From positions 1 to 53,502 of IMG/VR virus record IMGVR_UViG_3300018432_000016: a stretch of DNA of 53,502 nucleotides; one strand, given 5' to 3'. Position 1 is the stretch's first letter; each line of letters begins with the position of its first letter. The notes beneath the pieces were generated by a model. It did not search any database and had not been told where the DNA came from. It saw nothing but the letters and a program-made list of their open reading frames with translations. This stretch comes from a virus. Made by a program: the position numbers and the translations under genes. This document shows positions 7,521-15,359 of this stretch, in pieces.

Positions 7521-8165
7521 TCACCGGGCGCCCCGCAACGCGTCGGACGCGGAGCGGAGGACGGACTGCAACCCGGACAGCTTCGACCGGAGGTTATGCA
7601 TGCCCTCGCGGGCGGTGCGGCAGGTCAGGTCGAGGAGCTTGACCCGCTCGTACAGCTCCTCGCAGGCGAGCATCGCCTCGGCGTTGCGCTGCTCCGCCGA
7701 CCGGGCGGTCGAGGCGATGAGGGCGCGGGCGTACCCGAGGTCGTAGGCGAGCTGCGCGGCGCCCCGCTCCTCCTCTTTCGTGGTGAGGAACCCGGCGCCC
7801 CGCTCGATGCGGTCCAGGGTGTCGACGATTTCCCGTTCCACCTCCTCGGGCGTGTACGGGCGGGAGGAGGCGTCGGGGTTCGTGGTGATGTGCCGCAGCC
7901 CGCCCGTTGTGCGGGCGTCGCCCTCGCGGGCGGTGGGGTCGACGGCGCCGGGCCGGTCGCGGGGGACGATGGCCTGCGGAACGGACACGACCTCCCAACA
8001 GGAGGAGCACACCTGCTCGCCGTCGACGAGGCGGCGGTCCGGCGCCGGGTGCGTACAGCCGGGGGCGCCGGCGTTCGGATCCTCGTCGAGGAGTCCGACG
8101 GTTCCCTCGACGATGGTCGAGGCGGGTCCGTCGAGGTCGCCGTACGCCTCGTCGTCGGCGCTCAC
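7521..8165 (-). CDS. Hypothetical protein with CxxC pair and C-terminal coiled coil (214 aa)
   Basis: The start GTG overlaps the ERF gene stop... the gene begins at 8165 where its GTGA overlaps position 8162. The first 60 residues contain a Cys and VCSSCWE, which could bind zinc. Residues about 105-210 are long helices (EEVEREIVDTLDRIE, ERGAAQLAYDLGYARAL, then NLRSKLSGLQSVL) with coiled-coil spacing. It is in the recombination transcript directly after ERF. Family not recognised. Confidence 0.7.
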   Translation of the reverse strand: MSADDEAYGDLDGPASTIVEGTVGLLDEDPNAGAPGCTHPAPDRRLVDGEQVCSSCWEVVSVPQAIVPRDRPGAVDPTAREGDARTTGGLRHITTNPDASSRPYTPEEVEREIVDTLDRIERGAGFLTTKEEERGAAQLAYDLGYARALIASTARSAEQRNAEAMLACEELYERVKLLDLTCRTAREGMHNLRSKLSGLQSVLRSASDALRGAR

Positions 8166-9085
8166 GAGCCGGCCTCGATGCGGCGCCGCTGCTCGTCGAT
8201 CAGATAGCCGAGGGGCGCCGTGTGCCCCTGCGGAGACCGGACGGGCACGTCGAGGAGGGGGAGGGCGCGGTGCCGGACGCCGGCCAGGTCCTCGACGGTC
8301 GTCGTCCCGACGGCGGCGGTCAGCGCCCGCGCGGCACGGTCGACCTCCTCGGGAGTGAATGGGCGGGACGGCTCGATGTTCGTGCGGTCCGGGTCGTCGG
8401 CGGCGCTCGCCTCCGTGGGGATCAGGAACGCGGCCAACAGGGCGGACTTGATGGCCTGCGAGTACGCCTTGCCGGTGGACTTGTCGCCGGTGTCAGCGCC
8501 CTCCCCCCACCCGTCCAGTTCCTCGGAGGAGCCGTCGGCGGCGAGGAACCGCAGGCGGACGTGGACGTGTGTCACGTAGTTGTACCCGGTGCCGGAAGAG
8601 CGGGGCCGCTGCTCTCGTTCCCGGTCCAGAGTGGAGGGGAGGACGACGAGCCCCACCTCGGCGAACAGGTCGTGCAGGGCGGCGTACACGTCGTCGATGC
8701 CCCGGAACGAGTAGCCGCCGGCTTTCTGTTCGGCCTGCCTGCCCTTGGCGATGGGCTGGACGCGGCGGAACACCTCGGCGAGCGCCTCGGCGGCGGTCAG
8801 CGGGTAGGACTCGCGGAGCGGCTCGGAGTCCGGCGAATACGCGGACTCGTCAATCTCGGGCAGCCGGCCGAACACGGGCACGCCGGAGAATGTCTCGACG
8901 GACACCGGTATCGCCCCCTGCGGCGTGAGGTGGAACGCGCCGATCGGGGGCAGCGCGTCGGACTCCGGCTCCGGCGTGGGCTGCTCGGGGGCGGGTAGGT
9001 CCTCGACGGGTGTCGGGGACGGGTCGACCGTGGTGGGCGCGGGTTCGCCGGCCGGCTCGGGTCGGGTGCGGGCGGCGGGCATCAT
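8162..9085 (-). CDS. ERF-family single-strand annealing recombinase
   Basis: The 307-residue product begins with an ATGATG doublet after CCTGGAGGC and a CCCACGCC leader. The ERF core lies about 100-230: YPLTAAEALAEVFRRVQPIAKGRQ, YSFRGIDDVYAALHDLF, VTHVHVRLRF, and GEGADTGDKSTGKAYSQAIK (194-213), which is highly diagnostic. It follows an RHH protein in the same transcript. ERF proteins anneal complementary strands, typically with SSB, for recombination-dependent replication or circularisation. The first 60 residues are a Pro-rich extension. Confidence 0.93.
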   Translation of the reverse strand: MMPAARTRPEPAGEPAPTTVDPSPTPVEDLPAPEQPTPEPESDALPPIGAFHLTPQGAIPVSVETFSGVPVFGRLPEIDESAYSPDSEPLRESYPLTAAEALAEVFRRVQPIAKGRQAEQKAGGYSFRGIDDVYAALHDLFAEVGLVVLPSTLDREREQRPRSSGTGYNYVTHVHVRLRFLAADGSSEELDGWGEGADTGDKSTGKAYSQAIKSALLAAFLIPTEASAADDPDRTNIEPSRPFTPEEVDRAARALTAAVGTTTVEDLAGVRHRALPLLDVPVRSPQGHTAPLGYLIDEQRRRIEAGS

Positions 9086-9294
9086 GCCTCCAGGCGTGGG
9101 GTCGAGGGGATCGTGCCGGCGGCGTACGCGTCGAGGTAGGCGCGGAGCACGTCGGGAAGGTCGACGCCCTCGCGGGCGGCGCGTTCCTCGGCGGCGGCGC
9201 GGCGGTCGGCGTTCACGTACAGCCACCATCGGGACGACCCGCCCTCGATCTTCGGCGGGCGTCCGGCCCGTCGAGGTCGGGCGGTTGTGGTCAC
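9082..9294 (-). CDS. Ribbon-helix-helix type DNA-binding protein (70 aa)
   Basis: A basic N-terminus (RPRRAGRPPK) leads to WWLYVNADRRAAAEERAAREGVDLPDVLRAYLDAYA: one strand followed by two helices, as in CopG/Arc proteins. GTG at 9294 has GAGGAGG upstream and the CCCACGCC leader. It is the first gene of the leftward early transcript, so it may regulate the adjacent bidirectional promoter region. Confidence 0.7.
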   Translation of the reverse strand: MTTTARPRRAGRPPKIEGGSSRWWLYVNADRRAAAEERAAREGVDLPDVLRAYLDAYAAGTIPSTPRLEA

Positions 9295-9335
9295 GGGTAG
9301 GACCTCCTCTGTCGGCGTGGGATGCTTACCCCCCG

Positions 9336-9341
9336 ATTATA
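9336..9341 (-). promoter_or_regulatory. Early promoter -10 box TATAAT in the divergent region
   Basis: The minus strand reads TGTGCCTATAATCGGGGGGT, with the CCCACGCC leader then leading to GTG 9294. The spacer to the divergent HNH gene (9368, plus) is only about 25 bases, so both starts share this region. Confidence 0.65.
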
Positions 9342-9367
9342 GGCACAGGAAACGGCGGGTGGGGATC

Positions 9368-9748
9368 ATGCGGGCGGGAGAATTGCGGCGGGTCGCCTAC
9401 GAACGGCAGGGCGGCCGGTGCGCGGTCACCGGCGCCCCCCTCGGCAACCTCGACGGCGGGTGGCATCTACACCACAGGCGGCCGGGCAGCATGGGCGGCA
9501 CGGAGCGGGCGAACCAGCAGCGGCCCGGGAACGTGCTCGGGCTGCTCGCCCGCGTCCACAATTTCGGGGCGGCCGGGCTGCTCCTCGACGGACGGGTGCG
9601 GTCAGTACACGGCAACCCGGAGTGGTCGAAACCGTTGGGGCTGCTGCTGTCGGCGTCCGTCGACGACCCGGGCTCGGTGCCGGTGCGGCTCGCCGGCCTC
9701 GGATTCGTGTTCCTCCTCGACGACGGCGGGGTGCTGCCGGTCGGTTAG
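9368..9748 (+). CDS. HNH endonuclease (126 aa), plus strand
   Basis: The motif set [29 protein letters not shown] and [14 protein letters not shown] is a canonical HNH fold (His pair, Cys, Asn/His). In-frame GTG at 9359 with AGGAA upstream is an alternative start. It is transcribed against both neighbours and its stop overlaps the last codon of the convergent collagen-like fibre gene. It could be a homing endonuclease or packaging-associated nuclease; the isolated, reversed position favours a mobile gene. Confidence 0.85.
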   Translation: MRAGELRRVAYERQGGRCAVTGAPLGNLDGGWHLHHRRPGSMGGTERANQQRPGNVLGLLARVHNFGAAGLLLDGRVRSVHGNPEWSKPLGLLLSASVDDPGSVPVRLAGLGFVFLLDDGGVLPVG

Positions 9749-10560
9749 GCGGTGACGGTCGGACCCGGGTACCGGCCGTTGATCGCGATATACGTCGCCG
9801 CCACGGGGACGGCGCCCCGCAGGAACACGCCGGACGCCTGAATGTTCACAGACCGGATGGCGTCATTGTTCATCGCCGGCAGAATGTGCCGGGTGCCGTT
9901 GCGGGGCGCGTAGCTGCCGGACAGGGCGCATATCTGCGTCGTCGCCCCGGCCCCGCCGTTGTACTTGGCGAGCCCGGAGACGGTGACCCACCCGTCCCGG
10001 TCGATCCAGAACCGCAGGTCCTCGTACACGCCGTCACCCCACGCCCCCCACCCGGTAGACCAGGGGGCGGCGGCCTCGGAGCGGATCGTCTCGACGAAGT
10101 CGCGGCGGGTGAGCGATTCGGACGCCGACGGCTGCGGCGACAGGGACCGGGGCTCGGTGAGGAACAAGGCGTTCGCGGTGCCGTCGGCGTTGCGGGACCA
10201 CACCTCGTTTCCGTCGGCGATGAGGTGCTGCCCGGTGGACGGCCCAATCTGGAGCCCATGCCCGGTGGACACGTCGGAGGCGTCGGTCGTGGAGGTGATG
10301 CGCAGGCGGGCGACGGTGACCTCGGACGCCGGGTCGATGGTGCCGGCCGGCCCGGTCGGGCCGGTGTCGCCCGTGTCGCCTTTCGGCCCGGCCGGGCCGG
10401 TGAGCCCGGTCGGTCCGGCCGGGCCGGTTTCGCCTTGCGGGCCGGCCGGCCCCTCGGGTCCCTCGGGTCCCTGCGGTCCGGGTGTCCCGGAGCCGGTGAG
10501 GCGGCGGCGGAGGAGGCGGTCGTGCCGGTTGAGCATCTGCCCGGGTGTCTCGCGGGCCAT
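9745..10560 (-). CDS. Collagen-like tail fibre / receptor-binding protein (271 aa)
   Basis: Residues about 24-74 are Gly-X-Y repeats ([13 protein letters not shown] and similar), a collagen-like trimerising stalk. Residues 85-135 hold a module ([29 protein letters not shown]) also found twice in the 527-residue protein at 12845-14428. The C-terminal 130 residues are beta-rich and probably the tip domain. The ATG overlaps the stop of the upstream minor tail gene (TGATG). As the last late gene it probably makes a distal tail fibre. Confidence 0.85.
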   Translation of the reverse strand: MARETPGQMLNRHDRLLRRRLTGSGTPGPQGPEGPEGPAGPQGETGPAGPTGLTGPAGPKGDTGDTGPTGPAGTIDPASEVTVARLRITSTTDASDVSTGHGLQIGPSTGQHLIADGNEVWSRNADGTANALFLTEPRSLSPQPSASESLTRRDFVETIRSEAAAPWSTGWGAWGDGVYEDLRFWIDRDGWVTVSGLAKYNGGAGATTQICALSGSYAPRNGTRHILPAMNNDAIRSVNIQASGVFLRGAVPVAATYIAINGRYPGPTVTA

Positions 10561-11711
10561 CAGGCGAGTCCTAACGTCATCGTGACGGTTTCCGAGGTGC
10601 CCTGCCCGGCCGGCCGGATGCGGCGGCCGACGATGCGGGCGGACAGCTCGTGCGGCCGGCCGTCCGGCGGGTCGGGCCACAGCCGGTCGGCGGCCTGGAG
10701 GGTGACGGTGTCGCCGAGCCCGTAGGAGGCGAGGTCGGGTCCCCGGTCGCCGCGCACCGTGAGCCCGGTGAGCTGGACCTCCTCGGCGACGAGGGCGGCG
10801 AGTTCGGCGGCGGTGGCCCGGTCGAGGCGGGCCTGCGTGACAGGCTCCCCCGGTTTGCCGGCGGCGGTGCCCTCCAGCAGGGCGAACCCGGCCTCGACTT
10901 CGCCGGTGGTCTGCACGGAGCGGAGGAGCGTGTCGTCGTCGTCGGTGCCGACGCCGAGGAGGTCCGTGGGGATACCGGTGCCGTCCTCGGTCACGTCGTA
11001 GCCGAGGACCTCGTTCGACTGCCGCGACCCGGGGCTGCTCGTCCACACGAGGGCGCGGGAGGAGCTGGAGCCGAGGCGGGCAGCCTGGACGAGGGTGAGG
11101 GTGAACGCGCCGGACGCCTCGTCGTATCCGGGGGCGATGCGCCACTCCAGGGGGGCGGCGTCGGCGACGGCGGTCAGCTCCTCCAGGATCGTCGAGTCGT
11201 CGGCGAGGCGCACCGCGTAATCGCTCGTGGTGCCGACGGTCGTGTCGGGAAGGATCAGCCCGCCCATGCTGCCGCCGGGGACAGCGAGGGCGTCGGCGAG
11301 GATCGCCCGCTGTATGGCGGCGTCATCGTCGCCGGTGAACGTGCGGTCCTGCACGACTTTCCGGGCGCCGAGGTAGGACTCGGGGGTCGCCATCGTGAGT
11401 TTCATGCCGGTACCGGAGCGGACCCGTTTCCATACGACCCCCGCCCACAACGCCGGCCGGGACACCTCGCGGCCGGCGGCGGTGGTCACCCGCTGCGCGA
11501 ACATGATGGTCCGGCGTTGCCGGGTGGCGGTCCACGGATCGGAGGCGCGGACCTCCTCGTCGAGGAGGGGCACGGTGCCGTTACCGGTGGCCGGCCCGCC
11601 GATGACCTCCTGCAAGTCGACGGCGAGGAGGGGGAGCTGCGCGAGCGGCCGGCGGGTGGCGAGGTCGCAGAACGTGTAGCGCCAGTGGATGCGCCGGTCG
11701 GGTTCGGTCAC
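10560..11711 (-). CDS. Minor tail protein (383 aa)
   Basis: GTG at 11711 overlaps the endolysin stop (GTGA). The beta-rich protein is reminiscent of actinophage minor tail proteins of the ReqiPepy6 Gp37-like type ([18 protein letters not shown] near the N-terminus, [11 protein letters not shown], and a C-terminal domain with LGLGDTV-like VTLQA and [13 protein letters not shown]). Those sit near the tail tip and are encoded between distal tail protein and fibres, as here. Family assignment is moderate; tail location is firm from context. Confidence 0.7.
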   Translation of the reverse strand: MTEPDRRIHWRYTFCDLATRRPLAQLPLLAVDLQEVIGGPATGNGTVPLLDEEVRASDPWTATRQRRTIMFAQRVTTAAGREVSRPALWAGVVWKRVRSGTGMKLTMATPESYLGARKVVQDRTFTGDDDAAIQRAILADALAVPGGSMGGLILPDTTVGTTSDYAVRLADDSTILEELTAVADAAPLEWRIAPGYDEASGAFTLTLVQAARLGSSSSRALVWTSSPGSRQSNEVLGYDVTEDGTGIPTDLLGVGTDDDDTLLRSVQTTGEVEAGFALLEGTAAGKPGEPVTQARLDRATAAELAALVAEEVQLTGLTVRGDRGPDLASYGLGDTVTLQAADRLWPDPPDGRPHELSARIVGRRIRPAGQGTSETVTMTLGLA

Positions 11712-12457
11712 CCGCGCCAGCCCCGCGACCAGAACGCGCGGTGTGTGCGCGGCCCGACGACGGTCCCGTCGGCGTCGGCGCCGGCGACGCCGACCTGCTG
11801 CTGCGCACGACGGATGACGTGCTGCGTCTGCCCCAGGTAGTTGCCGGTGACGGGCAGCAGCGGCAGTGCCGGGGACCACGGTTCGGCGTTGAGGAACCGT
11901 TGCAGCCGGCGGACCGGCTCGGAGTTCTTCGCCCCGTAGGCGATGGGCGGCAGGTGTGAGCCGTCCAGCGCGGCCGGTGTGGGCGCCGTGGGCGGGCTCG
12001 TGGCGTACGCCGGGTGCCCGTAGCCGACGACGGCCGACGTGGACCGCCTGCGGCGCCACACGCCCCCGCCCCGGTCCTGCGAGCCGGTGACGCCGGACGT
12101 GGTGTTGCCCTCGATCGTGGTGATCGTGCCGTCCGGGTTGACGGCCTCGACGATGCCGACGTGTTGGATGCGGGCGAGGGCGTCACCGGGGAAGTCGTAG
12201 AACACGAGGTCCCCGACGCGCGGCGCCCGGTCGGCGCGGCCCTGCCTGCGATACCAGTCGTACAGGGTGGGCGTGTAGGCGGTTTTCGCGATGAGCCCGG
12301 CGGCGTCGGCCTGCCCGAACACCCACCAGCAGAACTGAGCGCACCACGCCACCCGATCCGCCCCGTACGCCCGCCCGTACGGGTTGGACCCGCCGGCGGC
12401 CTCGACGGTGCCGATCTGCGCGCGGGCCACGTCGAGGACCCGTCCGGCAGTGGTCAC
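11708..12457 (-). CDS. Endolysin: CHAP amidase/peptidase plus C-terminal peptidoglycan-binding region (249 aa)
   Basis: A CHAP domain spans about 1-150: AWCAQFCWWVF supplies the catalytic Cys (C39), GDLVFYDF and QHVGIVEAV the His (H99), and TIEGNT the third residue (N118). After a Pro/Thr linker, residues about 170-245 (SEPVRRLQRFLNAEP, YLGQTQHVIRRAQQQVG, VVGPRTHRAFW) match a PG_binding_1-type repeat. It lies between tail genes, so it might also act as a virion-associated lysin. No other lysin was recognised. Confidence 0.9.
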   Translation of the reverse strand: MTTAGRVLDVARAQIGTVEAAGGSNPYGRAYGADRVAWCAQFCWWVFGQADAAGLIAKTAYTPTLYDWYRRQGRADRAPRVGDLVFYDFPGDALARIQHVGIVEAVNPDGTITTIEGNTTSGVTGSQDRGGGVWRRRRSTSAVVGYGHPAYATSPPTAPTPAALDGSHLPPIAYGAKNSEPVRRLQRFLNAEPWSPALPLLPVTGNYLGQTQHVIRRAQQQVGVAGADADGTVVGPRTHRAFWSRGWRG

Positions 12458-12600
12458 GGCTGCTCCGTCTCGGTGCCGGCGGGCAGGTGCTCGGGGTCCT
12501 GCGGGGGCTGCTCGGCGGGGTCGTCGGGGCGTAGCCCGTTGTCGGTGCGCCGCGCGTACTCGTCGTCGGCGGTGAGGTCCTCGGACTGCGGTCCGGTCAC
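12454..12600 (-). CDS. Small acidic protein (48 aa)
   Basis: GTG at 12600 overlaps the upstream stop and its own stop overlaps the endolysin start. The product is Asp/Glu/Pro-rich and probably disordered. It is supported only by tight overlap on both sides and by composition. Function unknown. Confidence 0.55.
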   Translation of the reverse strand: MTGPQSEDLTADDEYARRTDNGLRPDDPAEQPPQDPEHLPAGTETEQP

Positions 12601-12830
12601 TGCTGCTCCTCGGTGTCGGGGCGGAGAACCCATACCTCCAGGGCGCACGACACGTCGCGGGTGTCCTGCCCCTGCGAGTCGGGTTCGGTGAAAGTGACGG
12701 GCACGACGTGCCCCTCGACCTCGTCGGGAACGGGGTCGGCGACGGCGGCGACGGTGGGGCCGTCGGTGGACAGGTCGGGGATACGGTCGCCCGGCCGCAA
12801 GTCGCGCGGATCGAGGGTCAGGTATGGCAC
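12597..12830 (-). CDS. Small hypothetical protein (77 aa)
   Basis: GTG at 12830 follows GAGGAGAACCC, 15 bases after the stop of the fibre gene. The protein (LRPGDRIPDLS, VEGHVVPVTFTEP, EVWVLRPD) looks like a small beta-barrel. It sits between fibre and endolysin genes; a structural or chaperone-like role for the fibre is possible but unproven. Confidence 0.65.
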   Translation of the reverse strand: MPYLTLDPRDLRPGDRIPDLSTDGPTVAAVADPVPDEVEGHVVPVTFTEPDSQGQDTRDVSCALEVWVLRPDTEEQQ

Positions 12831-12844
12831 GGGTTCTCCTCGGG

Positions 12845-14428
12845 TCAGGTGTCGGCGCCGCGTTGCCACAGCATGTGCAGGGTGCATCGCGCGAAATCTG
12901 AGGTTCCGACGGACTGCGTCGAACCGGAGTTCTGGAACACCTGCACGGTGACCACGTCATCGACGGACAGCCACAGCACCCCCGACGCCTCGACGCCGGC
13001 GTCGGAGGCGGACCCGAACTCGCCGGTCCCCCGGCCGATGGGCTGGACGGCGCCGTTGCGGTGGACGCGGATGCATCGGCGGCCGGCGGCGGCGGCGGCG
13101 ACGGAGAACCCGGTCGTCACCCAGTAGTAGCCGGCACGCTTGCATACGACGTTGGCGCCGGACCCCCACATGCCGTGCGAGTCGTACGCCTCGGCGTCCC
13201 AGGAGATGGGCACCCACGCATTGTTGGTGAGCCCCCCGGAGGCGTCGCGGGCGAGGCGGAGGACGGGGCCGGTGATGGTGTCGAGGCGGGCCGGGTTGCT
13301 GGCCCCGGTGGGGGCGTTGACGACGAGCCCGTGCCAGAGGAACGGAACGACCTTCGCCCCGGTGGCGCCGGTGGCGGAGCGGGCCATGCCCTCGTTCGTG
13401 TCGATGATGACGTGTTGTGCGTCGTCCGGCCCAATCTGCACCGGGTGCAGGGTGGACGGTGTGCCGGAGTTGTCTGCCTCCCGCTCCTGCGCGTCGTTCG
13501 TGGCGGTGATCCGCAGGCGGGGGACTTCCAGGGCTTGCGCGTTGCCGCCGGTGGCGTCGCCGTGGACGGTGGCCGGGCCGAGGGCAACGTCCCCGTACAC
13601 GCCGTCGTCGGGTTCGGTGTTGATGCCGAGCCACGCCACGCCGCCGGCGCCGTCGCGGGTCTGAATCTGGTTCGCGTCGAGGACGAGGTTCGCCGCGTTG
13701 TCGGCGCCGACCTGGAAGGGGTGCCCGGTCGAGGACAGGGACACGTCGGTCGTGTTGGCGAACCGGAGCCGGTCGACGAGCAGCGGCCCCCACGCGGCGG
13801 CGGCGGCGGACCAGCGGCGGAGTCCCCACGTCGGGTGGTCGAGGAGCTGCCCGTCGTACGCGCCGTTCTGGGCGGTCTCCCCGGCGCGGAGCGGCTGGAC
13901 CCCGCCCACGGCGACCTGTTGGGGGACGATCGTCGGCGTGAACGTCACCGTCCCCGAGCCGGGGGGGACGGTGATCGTGCCGAGGGTGAGCGAGTTCGGG
14001 GGGGCGTCCGGCAGCACGGCGCCGGCGAGGACGGGTGTGCCGGGGACGACCCGAACGTCGGCGTCGTCCTCGTCCTCGTTCGGTTCGTACGCGGTGTCGC
14101 GGACGGAGACGACGAGCCGGTCCAGGCGGGACAGGGTGGCGTCGCGGGCGCCGATCGCGCGTTCGACGGCGGCGTCGTTCACGACGACGTAGTCGCCCTG
14201 CGACCCGCCCTGCGTGCCGGCGATGACCCACCGGCACGGGTTGACGGTGAGCGCCTCCGGCCCGAGGAGGGTCACCTCGCCGACGTGCCCGGCCGCGTTG
14301 GGCAGGACCCCGGAGTACGCGTGGAGCCCGCCGGCGGAGGCGGGCTGGAAGTGCACGCGGATGAGGCGGTGATCCTCGGCGGGCAGACCTTCGGGCGCGT
14401 TCTGGAGGTTGGTTGCGCGGACGGTCAT
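12845..14428 (-). CDS. Minor tail / receptor-binding protein with C1q/TNF-like C-terminal domain (527 aa)
   Basis: Residues 1-210 form a baseplate-attachment-like domain (conserved-looking ARDATLSRLDRLVVSV and LGTITVPPG). Two copies of a fibre module lie at about 218-268 and 304-364. The C-terminus (about 365-520) has the C1q/TNF jelly-roll pattern: AGYYWVTTGFSV, RCIRVHRNG, GVLWLSVDDVVTVQVFQNSG. Such tips bind host surface sugars or proteins. It lies directly after the distal tail protein. A good candidate for the main host-recognition protein. Confidence 0.82.
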   Translation of the reverse strand: MTVRATNLQNAPEGLPAEDHRLIRVHFQPASAGGLHAYSGVLPNAAGHVGEVTLLGPEALTVNPCRWVIAGTQGGSQGDYVVVNDAAVERAIGARDATLSRLDRLVVSVRDTAYEPNEDEDDADVRVVPGTPVLAGAVLPDAPPNSLTLGTITVPPGSGTVTFTPTIVPQQVAVGGVQPLRAGETAQNGAYDGQLLDHPTWGLRRWSAAAAAWGPLLVDRLRFANTTDVSLSSTGHPFQVGADNAANLVLDANQIQTRDGAGGVAWLGINTEPDDGVYGDVALGPATVHGDATGGNAQALEVPRLRITATNDAQEREADNSGTPSTLHPVQIGPDDAQHVIIDTNEGMARSATGATGAKVVPFLWHGLVVNAPTGASNPARLDTITGPVLRLARDASGGLTNNAWVPISWDAEAYDSHGMWGSGANVVCKRAGYYWVTTGFSVAAAAAGRRCIRVHRNGAVQPIGRGTGEFGSASDAGVEASGVLWLSVDDVVTVQVFQNSGSTQSVGTSDFARCTLHMLWQRGADT

Positions 14429-14432
14429 AGGT

Positions 14433-15359
14433 TCACTTCCACGTCGAGGAGGCGGAGACGGACAGGGTCGAGGCGTCGCCGTCGGGCGCCACGTACGGCC
14501 CCTCGTGGGACAGGCGGAGCGTGTTCTCGCCGGGCACGATCAGGGGGAACGAGCCGACGAAGTCGACGAAGATCGACACGCCATTGAGCCGGACCGTCGC
14601 CGACCGGGTGTCGACGACGAGCACGTCCCCGGCGCCGAGGTCGCGGGCGATGGTGAACCGGATCCCGGTCGTGTTGTTGATGACGGAGGGGCGCTGGAGC
14701 GGCCCCCGCAGCGTGTACGTCGCCTGCGCGTCCTCGTCGCCACGGTTGTCGACGACGAGGGTCCCCTGCGAGGAGGAGTGCGTGCCGTAGGTGAACGGGT
14801 AAACGATCGGGTAGGTGAGCCCCCCGGCGGGCTCCGGTAGGCCGGTGGACAGCAGCTCGGCGGCCTGCGCGGCGTCGAACTTCCACGGGTCGGCGGCAAC
14901 CATGACGAACGACCACTCGAACGACCGGTCGTCGACCCACCGGGGGCCTTTGGGTTGCCCGGTGGCGCGCAACCACAGGGACAGCTCCCCGGGCTCGTCG
15001 GGCGCCGTGTAGAGCACCGGATGCCGGGAGGAGGCGACGGCCAGCAGACGGCGCCACGCGCGGAGCGCGGCCGGCCGGTCGGGGCAGGCGGTGAACCCAG
15101 GGTCCGACGCCCCGAACGACAGGACGCGGGGGCCGTACGAGGTGTCCCCGTCGTACCCGCCGTCCCCGTACGGCCGCTCGTCGATCGGCGTCGACGCGGT
15201 CGGCGCATACCAGCCCTCCGGCTCGTCGACCCACCACTGGCAGCCCTCCTCGTCGACGGCGTTGAGGACGAGCAGCGGGTTGTCGGCCGGCCCGAACCGG
15301 GCTCGCCACTGCTCGTCGGTGAGCAGCCACGACCGTTCGGCGACGTGAAGTTCGGTCAC
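14433..15359 (-). CDS. Distal tail protein (Dit-like, 308 aa)
   Basis: GTG at 15359 overlaps the tape-measure stop (GTGA). The order tape measure then this gene then fibres, the length, and the two-part build fit siphovirus Dit proteins. The N-terminal ring domain is about 1-160 with WSFVMVAADPWKF. The C-terminal galectin-like part has IVYPFTYGTHSSSQG and a closing GENTLRLSHEG. Dit forms the hub between tail tube and tip. Confidence 0.85.
   Translation of the reverse strand: MTELHVAERSWLLTDEQWRARFGPADNPLLVLNAVDEEGCQWWVDEPEGWYAPTASTPIDERPYGDGGYDGDTSYGPRVLSFGASDPGFTACPDRPAALRAWRRLLAVASSRHPVLYTAPDEPGELSLWLRATGQPKGPRWVDDRSFEWSFVMVAADPWKFDAAQAAELLSTGLPEPAGGLTYPIVYPFTYGTHSSSQGTLVVDNRGDEDAQATYTLRGPLQRPSVINNTTGIRFTIARDLGAGDVLVVDTRSATVRLNGVSIFVDFVGSFPLIVPGENTLRLSHEGPYVAPDGDASTLSVSASSTWK

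Noticed and set aside
10380-10500. Possible CRISPR-like repeat array
   Set aside because: Repeats are 9-base Gly-X-Y collagen codons inside the fibre gene, without spacers.
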